Shown in pieces: positions 25,979 through 34,649 of a stretch of 64,000 bases of DNA. The notes beneath the pieces are model-generated. The model ran no database searches. It was not told where the DNA came from and saw nothing but the letters and a program-made list of their open reading frames with translations. Position 1 is the stretch's first letter; each line of letters begins with the position of its first letter. Origin of the DNA: Promethearchaeota archaeon (GTDB taxonomy: Archaea > Asgardarchaeota > Lokiarchaeia > Sigynarchaeales > SOKP01); the NCBI GenBank assembly GCA_013375495.1, contig JABXKC010000021.1, forward strand, positions 1 to 64,000. The letters are read 5' to 3'. The translations under genes and the position numbers were made by a program.

Positions 25979-26599
25979 TCATTTAGCATCACGGAGGAGG
26001 TACCATTGTTCGACATCAGTATCGGGTATGATTCCTTCTCTCATTACTTCAAATCCAAACCGCTTATAAAATTTCACGTTTATTTCGGTAGAAGTCTCAA
26101 GAAATAGGGGTAGAGGTTTAGTAGTATCGATTTTTTCAAGCATATATTCCATCAACAAACTTCCATATCCCTTCCCTTGATGAGCGGGTTCTACACCGAG
26201 CGTTTGCAGGTGCCAGTGATCACCAGGAGCGAACTCTCGATGGACCTTAGTATTATATTCTTCAATTGGTTTAATCCGCTTACCAGCTTCCCTTCCTAAT
26301 TTATAGAATTTTGCTTTAAGCAAACATCCTATGTTTATTATTTCCTTAAACTCTTTATTAATGTAAGGAAGCCATACAGCTATGCCTTCCAAATTGGGTG
26401 AATTTGCGTGTGTTTCGCCGTATTTAACGCCCCAACAACTGGTCATTTGAAATACATGTTTCATTACGGCATGTCTTTTCTCTTTATCAGGAATATCGTA
26501 AACTGAGACGGGATCGTCCTTTAAAGCGCGACCCAAAACTTCACCTGCGGCTTTAATTTGACTCTTATCTAATGTTATAATATCTTCTTTTGATAACAT
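25979..26599 (-). CDS. GNAT-family N-acetyltransferase
   Basis: The 206-residue protein has the acetyl-CoA binding motif A (LQTLGVEPAHQGKGYGSLLM, with QGKGYG as the pyrophosphate loop) and the C-terminal FYKRFGFEVM segment. The N-terminal half is the variable substrate part. The substrate is unknown. It is divergent from the heliorhodopsin gene with a 24-base palindrome between them, so the two may be co-controlled. A paralogue lies at 61379. Confidence 0.88.
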   Translation of the reverse strand: MLSKEDIITLDKSQIKAAGEVLGRALKDDPVSVYDIPDKEKRHAVMKHVFQMTSCWGVKYGETHANSPNLEGIAVWLPYINKEFKEIINIGCLLKAKFYKLGREAGKRIKPIEEYNTKVHREFAPGDHWHLQTLGVEPAHQGKGYGSLLMEYMLEKIDTTKPLPLFLETSTEINVKFYKRFGFEVMREGIIPDTDVEQWYLLRDAK

Positions 26600-26667
26600 A
26601 TTATATGATTAGTTAGTTTTCATTTTTGAGTTTTAGGTTACAAATTTAATAAATTATATAAAAAAGA

Positions 26668-26691
26668 TTTATATACGGAACTGTATATAAA
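26668..26691. promoter_or_regulatory. Perfect palindrome in heliorhodopsin promoter
   Basis: TTTATATAC-GGAACT-GTATATAAA, nine-base arms with a six-base spacer, ending 32 bases before the heliorhodopsin ATG and beginning 69 bases before the divergent GNAT start. The arms look like TATA elements facing both ways, so the site may be an operator that overlaps both core promoters. Confidence 0.55.
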
Positions 26692-26723
26692 AATCACATA
26701 AACACTATACAATTGTGAAATCT

Positions 26724-27527
26724 ATGAATGAAAAAACAGAATCTAAAATAAGTTTCTCTTATTTAAGACGATTCAACTTAATAATGGGATTTTTACATTT
26801 AATCCAAGCCAGTATAATGATAATCATGTCTTATACAATACCTGCAATAAGGGATTTCGAGTTACCGATTACAACCTCTTACCTTTTCTATAATGATGCT
26901 TTAATACCGCCAAGACTAGTGCCAAATTACACCCAATTAACGACGGTCCCTATAGGTCCTCTAGTTGCTATGTTCTTATTGCTTTCCGCTATCGCTCATT
27001 TATTAATCGTATTACCCAAAGTTAACAACTTCTATAATAGAAAATTGGGTCAAGGAATTAACTATTTTAGATGGTTTGAATACGCCTTAAGTTCATCCTT
27101 AATGATAGTTCTAATTGCGTGGTTTTTCGGAGTTTACGACCTTTCAACCATGATTTTAATTTTTTGTATCAATGCCACAATGAATCTTTTAGGTTTGATG
27201 ATGGAACTTCATAACCAAACTACTGAGAAAACGAAATGGACAGCATTTTATATGGGAGTATTTGCAGGAATTATTCCATGGATAGTAATTCTCCTATATC
27301 TCTTTGGTAACGGCAATATTACCGAAATTCCATGGTTTGTTTGGGCTATCTTTGGATCATATGTATTATTCTTCAATACATTTCCTATTAACATGATTTT
27401 GCAATATAAGAAAGTAGGAAAATGGAAAGATTACTTACATGGAGAACGAGGATATATCCTCCTTAGTTTATGGTCCAAAACGCTTTTAGCATGGTTAGTA
27501 TTCGCTGGAGTATTACAACCGGCATAA
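26724..27527 (+). CDS. Heliorhodopsin
   Basis: The product is a seven-helix retinal protein of the heliorhodopsin family, 267 residues from the ATG (a GTG three codons earlier is possible). Visible family marks are His25 in helix 1 (MGFLHLIQA), a His in helix 2 (SAIAHLLIV), the RWFEYALSSS helix 3 motif with the Glu counter-ion, and the long conserved segment from FFNTFPINM through YKKVGKWKDYLHGERGYI. The Schiff-base Lys252 lies in LSLWSKTLLAW in helix 7. Heliorhodopsins are inverted-topology photoreceptors with no proven pump activity. No retinal-synthesis gene is adjacent. A T11 tract follows the stop. Confidence 0.95.
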   Translation: MNEKTESKISFSYLRRFNLIMGFLHLIQASIMIIMSYTIPAIRDFELPITTSYLFYNDALIPPRLVPNYTQLTTVPIGPLVAMFLLLSAIAHLLIVLPKVNNFYNRKLGQGINYFRWFEYALSSSLMIVLIAWFFGVYDLSTMILIFCINATMNLLGLMMELHNQTTEKTKWTAFYMGVFAGIIPWIVILLYLFGNGNITEIPWFVWAIFGSYVLFFNTFPINMILQYKKVGKWKDYLHGERGYILLSLWSKTLLAWLVFAGVLQPA

Positions 27528-27544
27528 TTTAAATCTTTTAACTC

Positions 27545-27555
27545 TTTTTTTTTTT
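27545..27555 (+). terminator. T11 tract after heliorhodopsin
   Basis: Eleven T start 17 bases after the heliorhodopsin stop, in the right strand and place for archaeal U-tract termination. Confidence 0.5.
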
Positions 27556-27579
27556 ATAAATTTAATTTGAAAATTTGGA

Positions 27580-28281
27580 TTGAGAAGTTTGAAATTAATA
27601 GGTTTAATTGGGGGGATGAGTTGGGAGAATACTATAGAATATTACAGAATTATTAACGAAATGGTAAAAAAAAGCTTAAGCGATTGGAATTCAGCAGAAT
27701 TAGTACTGTATTCTGTCAATTTTGAACAGGTTCTTCGATGGCAGAACCAAAATAATTGGAATGAACTATTGAAATTAATGATTAACATATGTAAGAAGCT
27801 TGAATTAGTTGGAAGTAAAGCAATCCTCATCTGTTCTAATACGATGCATAAGATTGCTACTGAAATTGAAGCAGAAATTTCAATCCCTATCATTAATGTC
27901 GTAGACGAGACTGCTAAGGTTATAAAATCTATGAATATTAAAAGTGTGGGTTTACTAGGCACCAAATTTACGATGGAAGGAACCTTTTATTCTGAAAAAT
28001 TAATAAAAAAGTATGCAATTAATACACTTATCCCTGATAAAATTGAAAGAGATTACATCCATAAGGCAATTTACCAAGAGTTTGCGAAAGGGATATTCCT
28101 TGAGTCAACTAAAAAAGAAATCGTTGGAATTATTGAAAATTTAATAAAGAATGGGGCCGCTGGAATCATTCTTGGTTGTACCGAACTTCCTATGTTAATT
28201 AAAACTGAAGATGTAAGCGTTCCTTTTTACGATACATTAAAAATCCATTTAAAAGCAGCTGTAGATTTTTCACTAGCATAA
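27580..28281 (+). CDS. Aspartate/glutamate racemase family protein
   Basis: The 233-residue protein begins with the family mark IGLIGGMSWENTIEYY. The first active-site segment is ILICSNTMHK, where the residue just before NT is Ser rather than Cys; related YgeA-type enzymes carry Thr there. The second is ILGCTELPML with the catalytic Cys. It therefore belongs to the PLP-independent amino-acid racemases, probably with one catalytic thiol. The start is TTG at 27580; another TTG at 27589 is possible. Confidence 0.88.
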   Translation: MRSLKLIGLIGGMSWENTIEYYRIINEMVKKSLSDWNSAELVLYSVNFEQVLRWQNQNNWNELLKLMINICKKLELVGSKAILICSNTMHKIATEIEAEISIPIINVVDETAKVIKSMNIKSVGLLGTKFTMEGTFYSEKLIKKYAINTLIPDKIERDYIHKAIYQEFAKGIFLESTKKEIVGIIENLIKNGAAGIILGCTELPMLIKTEDVSVPFYDTLKIHLKAAVDFSLA

Positions 28282-28307
28282 AATTTCTTTAAGTGTTTTA
28301 GAAAAAA

Positions 28308-28766
28308 TTAAACATTCAACTTTTCTATTGTCTCTAGAAGATCGTCCCCTTTTTGGGCGTCGAATTCTCCTTCACTTCTCCATAGAATTTCACCGTTTTT
28401 CCGTATTAAAAATAAATATATAGTATCTTCAGAAGTAATACTCAATTGTTTTTCAAATAACGGTTTATTAGTATAGAGCGTAATCGTTCGCTCTCTTACG
28501 CCTCTCTCAGGTATTCCTGCTCTCATTCCTCCATCAATCATAAATCTCATAGCCTTATATGCTGAGTTTAAAGTCGGAACTTCATAATATCGGAAATTAA
28601 GATCTCTTTGTTCAATGCTATTTAAAAATACGCTCCATTCATCTACAAGGCTTTGATGCCAACGTTGAAAAGGCACTATTACCACATTAAGCTCACCCTC
28701 GAGATCGTATGGTATAGTATATTTCTTTTTCTCTAAATTTTCACCAGTAATTTCTGGAAATTTCAT
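28308..28766 (-). CDS. Thioredoxin-fold-like hypothetical protein
   Basis: The protein has 152 residues with the strand-helix order of a thioredoxin-like protein: LNVVIVPFQRWHQSLVDEW as first strand and helix, and IYLFLIRKNGEILWRSEG as the late beta hairpin. No CxxC or peroxidatic Cys is present; the protein has no cysteine at all, so a redox role through thiols is unlikely. The family is not securely identified. It converges with the racemase gene (26 bases). Confidence 0.6.
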   Translation of the reverse strand: MKFPEITGENLEKKKYTIPYDLEGELNVVIVPFQRWHQSLVDEWSVFLNSIEQRDLNFRYYEVPTLNSAYKAMRFMIDGGMRAGIPERGVRERTITLYTNKPLFEKQLSITSEDTIYLFLIRKNGEILWRSEGEFDAQKGDDLLETIEKLNV

Positions 28767-28952
28767 TTTTACCTCTCTTAATCATCATTTTCTTGTAAGT
28801 AATATTCTAATACATTATTTAAAAGCTCTCATAATGCTATATTTATCAAAGAAGATTTATTTAATTAGAAATAAAAAGAATCGCAACTAAATCTATAAAA
28901 TATAATAATACTTTGGATGGGGTATAAATTATAGTGCAAATTAAGAACTTTC

Positions 28953-29972
28953 TTATCTTCTATATTCATCTCCGCAATCTCCAATTATTTTAAGTAAATC
29001 TTTTGATTTAGATAAAACTCTATTTATTTCTTCTCTATCATCTTGATTTAGAGAAAAGTTGAATAAATTGGAGTTTTGTTTAATGTGCTCTGAAATACCC
29101 AATCTAACGCCTATAATAGCTCCCCCTACAACGGGGTTTTCTAATACATAACGAACAGCAATGTTGGCTATTGTGACATTATATTTTAATGCAATTTTTT
29201 TTAAACTTTGAAGTAATTCCTGAAAGAGTTCCCAGTCTCCCCACCGATCGATCATATTTTTATATTTATAGAGTGATGCCGTATAGAGCTGGTCACCAAG
29301 AGGTTCTGGTTGATTTAAATATCTTTCCGATAATAACCCTCCACATAGAGTACCATATGCTAGGAGTTTAAAGTCATATTTTTTGCATAAAGGAGCCATC
29401 AATTGTTCTGGTCTTCTGTCTATTAATGAATATTGGACTTGATTTGACACGATTTTTATTCCCATTTGTAATAATTCCTCAGTATGGATCGTGTCAAAAT
29501 TTGTCAATCCTAAGGTTTTAATTATCCCATCGTTTCTTAAATCTTCTAAAAATGCAATAGCTTTCAGATAGTTCCTATCTTGATAATCCCACCAGTGAAA
29601 TTGAAGCATGTCTAAAGTTTTCATTCCCATTCTTTTTCGAGAAATATCAATAGCCTTATTAACTAGTTCTCTTGTGATTTTTTGTGGTCGGGGTACCCAT
29701 TTCGTAAAAAATTTCATATCCTCAATCGAGATTTCTTTCAGCTCTTTATTCCACTGTTCTCTAAATATTTTAACAAAATCTTCCGCAGGTCCGTAATGGT
29801 CTGCTAAATCCCAAGTTGTAAAGCCATTATCTAAGTGTGAATTCATACTTTTTATGGCATCATTTTTGTTAATATAACCGTGAGTTCCAGAAACCTGCCA
29901 CATTCCATTTATAACACGGCAGATTTTAAAATTAGCACTTAAATTAGTATAAGATTCAGGTGGTAAGTTCAT
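28953..29972 (-). CDS. Aldo/keto reductase
   Basis: The 339-residue TIM-barrel oxidoreductase carries the catalytic tetrad of the aldo/keto reductase family: Asp and Tyr in WDLADHYGPAE, Lys in FFTKWVPR and His in LQFHWWDYQD. The C-terminal VGGAIIGVRLGISEHI segment binds the nucleotide phosphate. It would reduce a carbonyl substrate with NADPH. It stands alone on the minus strand without operon partner. Confidence 0.9.
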   Translation of the reverse strand: MNLPPESYTNLSANFKICRVINGMWQVSGTHGYINKNDAIKSMNSHLDNGFTTWDLADHYGPAEDFVKIFREQWNKELKEISIEDMKFFTKWVPRPQKITRELVNKAIDISRKRMGMKTLDMLQFHWWDYQDRNYLKAIAFLEDLRNDGIIKTLGLTNFDTIHTEELLQMGIKIVSNQVQYSLIDRRPEQLMAPLCKKYDFKLLAYGTLCGGLLSERYLNQPEPLGDQLYTASLYKYKNMIDRWGDWELFQELLQSLKKIALKYNVTIANIAVRYVLENPVVGGAIIGVRLGISEHIKQNSNLFNFSLNQDDREEINRVLSKSKDLLKIIGDCGDEYRR

Positions 29973-30104
29973 AAGTTTTCCATTTAGATATTATATTCAA
30001 TTTATTAATGGCGAAAATGTTAAAGCAAACTTAAAGGATTTCTATAAAAAATATAAGATTTGGAGAGGAAAATCCTATTGGAAAAAAAATGAAAGCTAAA
30101 AATG

Positions 30105-31361
30105 TTAATTATGAGCCGGAGCTTTAATTAGTAAACTAGGTTTATCGGTTGTTATATCCTTTTCTCTGTTGTCATAACCGAATTTTAATACCTTAAAACC
30201 AATAAGAAACGGTATGACACTTAATAAACTCAAAACTAGAGCATATGGAATATTTCCTGTGAGACTAAGTAAGATCCCTCCGACAATTGGTCCTATAATT
30301 TGAGTTAGATTGTCTATTCCTGTAGTAATACCCATTATTTTACCTTGGTTTTGATTATCGACAGAACGACTTGTAAATCCAGTGATGATTCCTTGAGATG
30401 TTGAACCCGCAAAACTAAGAAAAAACAATAAGAGTACTAATTCCCAGACTTGAGTCACAATTCCGAAGAATAAATATGTAACGATGTAAGTTCCTAATCC
30501 TAAGAGCGCAGTAATTGGGTCACCTAATGATTTTCTCAGTCGATTGAAGATTAATAACCTAAAAATAATTTGAAATATGCCTAAAAGCGTCAGTAGAATT
30601 CCTACTATAAATGGACTCAATCCAAGTCGAATGCCCGCAAAAATACTAAAGGTTGTTTGAAGAATACCTCCCGTTATTGCAATAAAACTATACTGAATGA
30701 CAAGTATTACAGTTTTATTATTTTTCCAAATCGAAGCAGATTTGATCTTTAAACCAGGAGTTTCTATGACACCACCTTGCCATTTTGAATTGATTTTTTT
30801 TGGTAAGCTCTCTTCTAAATAGAATGTAGTGTAAACCAGTGAGAATCCTGTTAAAAGGGAAGCAAGAATGCCTGGCCAAATAAGACCGAAAGGAGATAAC
30901 AACCCACCAATTGCAGGACCTATTATGAATGCCAAACCAAATGCGATTCCAATATTGGTCATCTGTTTTGGTCGTTCTTTTGGGGGAACGACATCGCCTA
31001 TTATTGCTTTTGCTATCGGAAATTGACCACTAAAAATACCATCTATAATTCTAGCAATAAACAAAAGTAAAATATTATTGGAAAGTATCAAAATAATAAA
31101 ACCTACTAAGGTACCTGCTAATGAAATCAACATTACAGGTTTCCGTCCATAATTATCGCTCAATTTACCGAGGATCGGTCCAAAGAAAAATCCAAAAATA
31201 GCGTTCGAACTTAAAAGGAAGCCAATTATTACTGGTGAACTATTGAATTCTGCAATGAAAAAAGGTAGGAACGGAAGAATAATACTAAACCCAAGAATGT
31301 CTACGAAAACAGCAATCCAAAGAGGAGTTAGTTTCTGATATTCAGATTTTATTTTAATCAT
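30105..31361 (-). CDS. MFS transporter (Tet-like drug/metabolite efflux type)
   Basis: The 418-residue protein has about twelve membrane helices. Motif A of the major facilitator superfamily is seen between helices 2 and 3 (GKLSDNYGRKPVM) and motif C-like glycine/proline-rich helix 5 (AFIIGPAIGGLLSPFG). The pattern resembles tetracycline/multidrug H+ antiporters. The true substrate is unknown. Confidence 0.88.
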   Translation of the reverse strand: MIKIKSEYQKLTPLWIAVFVDILGFSIILPFLPFFIAEFNSSPVIIGFLLSSNAIFGFFFGPILGKLSDNYGRKPVMLISLAGTLVGFIILILSNNILLLFIARIIDGIFSGQFPIAKAIIGDVVPPKERPKQMTNIGIAFGLAFIIGPAIGGLLSPFGLIWPGILASLLTGFSLVYTTFYLEESLPKKINSKWQGGVIETPGLKIKSASIWKNNKTVILVIQYSFIAITGGILQTTFSIFAGIRLGLSPFIVGILLTLLGIFQIIFRLLIFNRLRKSLGDPITALLGLGTYIVTYLFFGIVTQVWELVLLLFFLSFAGSTSQGIITGFTSRSVDNQNQGKIMGITTGIDNLTQIIGPIVGGILLSLTGNIPYALVLSLLSVIPFLIGFKVLKFGYDNREKDITTDKPSLLIKAPAHN

Positions 31362-31585
31362 AGTTAAATACTTGAAATTACGGTATTAAGGCTTGAGATA
31401 ATAAAAAATTTAATAATTTCATATAAGATAAATAAAAATTAGGAAAAAATACACTTTCATTTCTTTTTAATAAATAATTCTATACTCTGTGAAATTTGAG
31501 ATCCCGCTACAATTAAAAACAGTATAATTTAATATTTCATAAGAAAATGGTTTAAACTTCTTGTTATACTACTTTATTCATAATC

Positions 31586-32050
31586 ATGACAATTTTAAAT
31601 CCTGATAAATTGCATGTTGTCTATAAAGACTCGGTTGATGAAGTCACCCTTAAATTACCTCGCAAATACACATTAACTCATTCTGATTCAACTGGAGATC
31701 TTTTTCTTACAATAGGATCTGAATACGATTTTGAGCAAATTTCAAGCCTTTATACGCGTTTTATGAGGGATGAGGTGTTAGCTGAATGGCAAAAGAATAA
31801 CGATCGTTTCGAGCTACATCTCTATATGCATGTTAGTGGAGGTTTTTGTTTTGGTTGGGCAAGTTTACGAGACAGAATTTTTTGCGATCATTTACCGCTC
31901 GTACTTGAAGCGATTAGATATGGAGATAAGAAAATTATCGAGGAAATGCCAGAACTCGAAAATTCTCAGATTATGGTACATTTTCAATCCAAGAATAAAA
32001 AATACGATAGAATCGAGAATCATGGACAAATAAAAGAAGTTCATTGTTAA
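31586..32050 (+). CDS. Stay-green (SGR, Mg-dechelatase family) homologue
   Basis: The 154-residue protein matches the core of plant stay-green proteins and their bacterial homologues along its whole length: YTLTHSDSTGDLFLTIG, RFMRDEVLAEW, LYMHVSGG, IFCDHLPLVLEAI and MVHFQSKN. In plants this enzyme removes Mg from chlorophyll a. Residues I recall as important for the bacterial enzyme (His32, Asp34, Asp62) are present at exactly these positions. There is no transit peptide, as in bacterial forms. Nothing in the window makes chlorophyll, so the natural substrate may be another metallated tetrapyrrole. The next genes are a methyltransferase and an SDR. Confidence 0.9.
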   Translation: MTILNPDKLHVVYKDSVDEVTLKLPRKYTLTHSDSTGDLFLTIGSEYDFEQISSLYTRFMRDEVLAEWQKNNDRFELHLYMHVSGGFCFGWASLRDRIFCDHLPLVLEAIRYGDKKIIEEMPELENSQIMVHFQSKNKKYDRIENHGQIKEVHC

Positions 32051-32160
32051 GAATTATAAAATCTTTATTGTATAGGATTAATTTTTATAATTAACATTCT
32101 CTAAATCAGTAATAAAATATTAACAGAGCCTACTTAAGATGTAATTATTCTATTAATAAT

Positions 32161-32766
32161 ATGGATGTTATAAGTAAATTAGTAGAAAAAGGATATGATA
32201 GAATCGCTGAGGATTATTATAGTCATCGGAATTTAAGCAAATTCAACAATGAATTAGAGGAATTTGCTTCTCTTCTTCCGGATAATGCCCGCATACTAGA
32301 TGTAGGATGTGGTGCAGGTATCCCTACGGCAAGATTTCTAACAGAAAGAGGAATTAGAGTGACTGGGATAGATTTATCTGATAAAATGTTAAGTCTGGCT
32401 CGAGATAATGTGCCTAGTGCTGAATTCATTAAAATGGACATGAACACATTAGAATTTAATGAAAATACATTTGACGGGATAATAAGCGTATATGCCCTCT
32501 TTCATGTGCCAAAAGAAAACCATCTCGAGATATTTAAACGATTTTTTAAAATACTAAAACCAGGTGGTATATTAATGATTAATACCGGGGTATCAGAATC
32601 AGAAGGAACAAGCAGATTTTTCGGTGTTCCAATGTTTTGGAGTAATTTCAACCCAAAAACCACTCTTGATCTTGTAAAACAAGCAGGATTCTCAATTATT
32701 TCTGAAGCTGTGTTAGAAAGAGGGGGAGAATATCAATATTGGGTTTTTGGAAAAAAATTAGAATAA
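32161..32766 (+). CDS. Class I SAM-dependent methyltransferase
   Basis: The 201-residue protein has the Rossmann methyltransferase motifs: motif I ILDVGCGAGIPTARFL (near residue 40), the acidic end of strand 2 (VTGIDLSDKML), motif IV-like FDGIISVYALFHV and post-motif LKPGGILMINTG. It belongs to the small-molecule UbiE/Methyltransf_11 type. The substrate is unknown. It follows the stay-green homologue by 110 bases on the same strand and precedes an SDR by 54. Confidence 0.9.
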   Translation: MDVISKLVEKGYDRIAEDYYSHRNLSKFNNELEEFASLLPDNARILDVGCGAGIPTARFLTERGIRVTGIDLSDKMLSLARDNVPSAEFIKMDMNTLEFNENTFDGIISVYALFHVPKENHLEIFKRFFKILKPGGILMINTGVSESEGTSRFFGVPMFWSNFNPKTTLDLVKQAGFSIISEAVLERGGEYQYWVFGKKLE

Positions 32767-32820
32767 TAATTAGCTCCTTTGGCAGTGAAAATTTCATAAT
32801 ATTCTAAGGAGATTAACAAA

Positions 32821-33630
32821 TTGAATGAAAAACTCATTTTAATTACTGGTTCTACTGATGGCATAGGATATCAAGCAGCAATTGAGCTTGTTAGGTTGGG
32901 TCACCATGTAATAATACATGGAAGAAATCAGGAAAAAGCCAAACAAACAATACAAAAAATTGAAAAAGAGACTAAAAATGGTAATTTAAGTTACATTTAC
33001 GCTGATTTAGGGTCTATTGCTCAAATAAAAACAATGGTTAGTGAAATCTACGATCGTTTTGAGAGATTAGATGTATTAATTAATAATGCAGGAGTTATTA
33101 GACCAGAACGGACAGTTAACAAAGATGGTTTGGAAGAGACATTTGCTATAAATTATTTAGCTCCTTTTCTTCTTAGTAATCTTTTGATCGAATTGCTGAA
33201 AAAGGGAAAATCGAGTCGAATTGTGAATGTAGTTTCACGCGTTCAATCTAACCAACTGGATTTCAACGATTTGCAGTTGGAAAGAGAGTATACTGCCGTT
33301 AAAGCTTATGCGAAATCTAAAACGGCTTTAATCTTATTTACTTATTTCCTTGCAGAGAAATTACAAGATAAAGGCATTACTGTCAACTGCCTTCATCCAG
33401 GTGTGATAAATACTAAACTATTGAGAGCTGCATTTGGAATGGGTGGTGCATCACTAACTGAGGGCGCGAAGACATTAGTATTCGCAGCAACAGCTCCCAA
33501 ATTGGAGGATGTCAGTGGAAAATATTTCTTAAATAATCGCTCAAGTTATTCAAAAGAAATCACTTACGATAGAAAAGTTCAGAAAACACTCTGGAAGAAA
33601 ACTGAGGAAATTTTAGATTTTCAATTATAA
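32821..33630 (+). CDS. SDR, retinol-dehydrogenase/WWOX-like
   Basis: The 269-residue protein is a classical SDR: TGSTDGIG at residues 9-16, LINNAGVIRPER, the Ser region VVSRVQS, and YAKSK with catalytic Tyr/Lys, followed by VNCLHPGVINT. The pattern is closest to retinol-dehydrogenase or protochlorophyllide-reductase-like SDRs. The start is TTG, supported by AAGGAG nine bases upstream; the nearby ATG is out of frame. With a heliorhodopsin 6 kb away a retinoid role is tempting but unproven. Confidence 0.87.
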   Translation: MNEKLILITGSTDGIGYQAAIELVRLGHHVIIHGRNQEKAKQTIQKIEKETKNGNLSYIYADLGSIAQIKTMVSEIYDRFERLDVLINNAGVIRPERTVNKDGLEETFAINYLAPFLLSNLLIELLKKGKSSRIVNVVSRVQSNQLDFNDLQLEREYTAVKAYAKSKTALILFTYFLAEKLQDKGITVNCLHPGVINTKLLRAAFGMGGASLTEGAKTLVFAATAPKLEDVSGKYFLNNRSSYSKEITYDRKVQKTLWKKTEEILDFQL

Positions 33631-33656
33631 TTGTAATCATTTAAGCTTTTAGGCTC

Positions 33657-34586
33657 TTAAGATTTGGGTCTTAACCTGAATTTCATACGATCCATGCCTA
33701 AAACAATTTCTCCATCAAAAACTTCAGCCACACCTTTCAAGTATAAGTCTTCGGTAGTTTTATTGGTTAATGGAGGAGTAATATGAATAAATACTAACTT
33801 TTTTACACCTGCGTCTTTTGCTACTCTTGCTGCTTCCACAGGCTCCATATGATAACTCTGAATATCGTTTAAAATTTGAGCTTGTCTGTTGAGTTTATTT
33901 CTTTTTAAGCCCTCAATCATATTATTCAATATTTCGAAAGATATTGCTTCACAAAAAAGGATATCTGCGTCTTTGCAATGTTCAGCCAAGTTATTAGTTT
34001 TTTTTGTATCACCTGTGATGACGACTACATTCCCCCTATATTCAATCCTATACCCTAAAGCAGGTTTAACGGGAGAATGATCAACCTGAAAGGCGTAAAC
34101 TTTTAATTCATTTATCTTAAAACATAATACCCTTACATTTGGATCAGGAAACTTAATCGTTTTGCTTATTGGAGTACCTGCTTCAGGTTTAATAGTGTCT
34201 TTACCATGATGAGCAATTCTATAACCAGTATCTTGCTTGTATGCCATGATAAATCCGTTAACAACTGTCTCAAGGCCTTCGGGACCGAAAATTTCCAGTG
34301 GTTTAGTTCTACCACTAGCCCAAGACATCATATTTGCCTCACCAAGGTCTCCTATGTGGTCTGAATGAAAGTGTGTAAGGAGAATTTTACTTAAGTGTGG
34401 TACTGGAAGTCTCATAATATCAACAATTCGGTAAGTACCTGGTCCAACATCAACAAGAAAGAACTCCCCGGCTGCGATAACAGCAATACATGGAGCTACC
34501 CTTACTTCGTTGTTGAAAGGACCCCCCGATCCTATTAAAATTATTCTTAAAGAGTCTTTCTTTAGAAGTTTTTCGTTATACGCCAT
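33657..34586 (-). CDS. Metallo-beta-lactamase-fold hydrolase (RNase Z/arylsulfatase-like)
   Basis: The 309-residue protein carries the metal-binding THFHSDHIGDL motif (HxHxDH), a later VVITGDT with the bridging Asp, and a C-terminal LVFIHITPP with the last His. This pattern is typical of the RNase Z/arylsulfatase-like MBL branch with two zinc ions. The substrate is unknown. Together with 34650 and 35848 it makes a leftward three-gene cluster with 63- and 61-base gaps. A decayed relative of its tail is at 23975. Confidence 0.88.
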   Translation of the reverse strand: MAYNEKLLKKDSLRIILIGSGGPFNNEVRVAPCIAVIAAGEFFLVDVGPGTYRIVDIMRLPVPHLSKILLTHFHSDHIGDLGEANMMSWASGRTKPLEIFGPEGLETVVNGFIMAYKQDTGYRIAHHGKDTIKPEAGTPISKTIKFPDPNVRVLCFKINELKVYAFQVDHSPVKPALGYRIEYRGNVVVITGDTKKTNNLAEHCKDADILFCEAISFEILNNMIEGLKRNKLNRQAQILNDIQSYHMEPVEAARVAKDAGVKKLVFIHITPPLTNKTTEDLYLKGVAEVFDGEIVLGMDRMKFRLRPKS

Positions 34587-34649
34587 AGTATTCCTTGTTC
34601 TTTTTTATTTTTAAATCTTTCAAACTCATGTGTTTGAAAAATATAAAGG

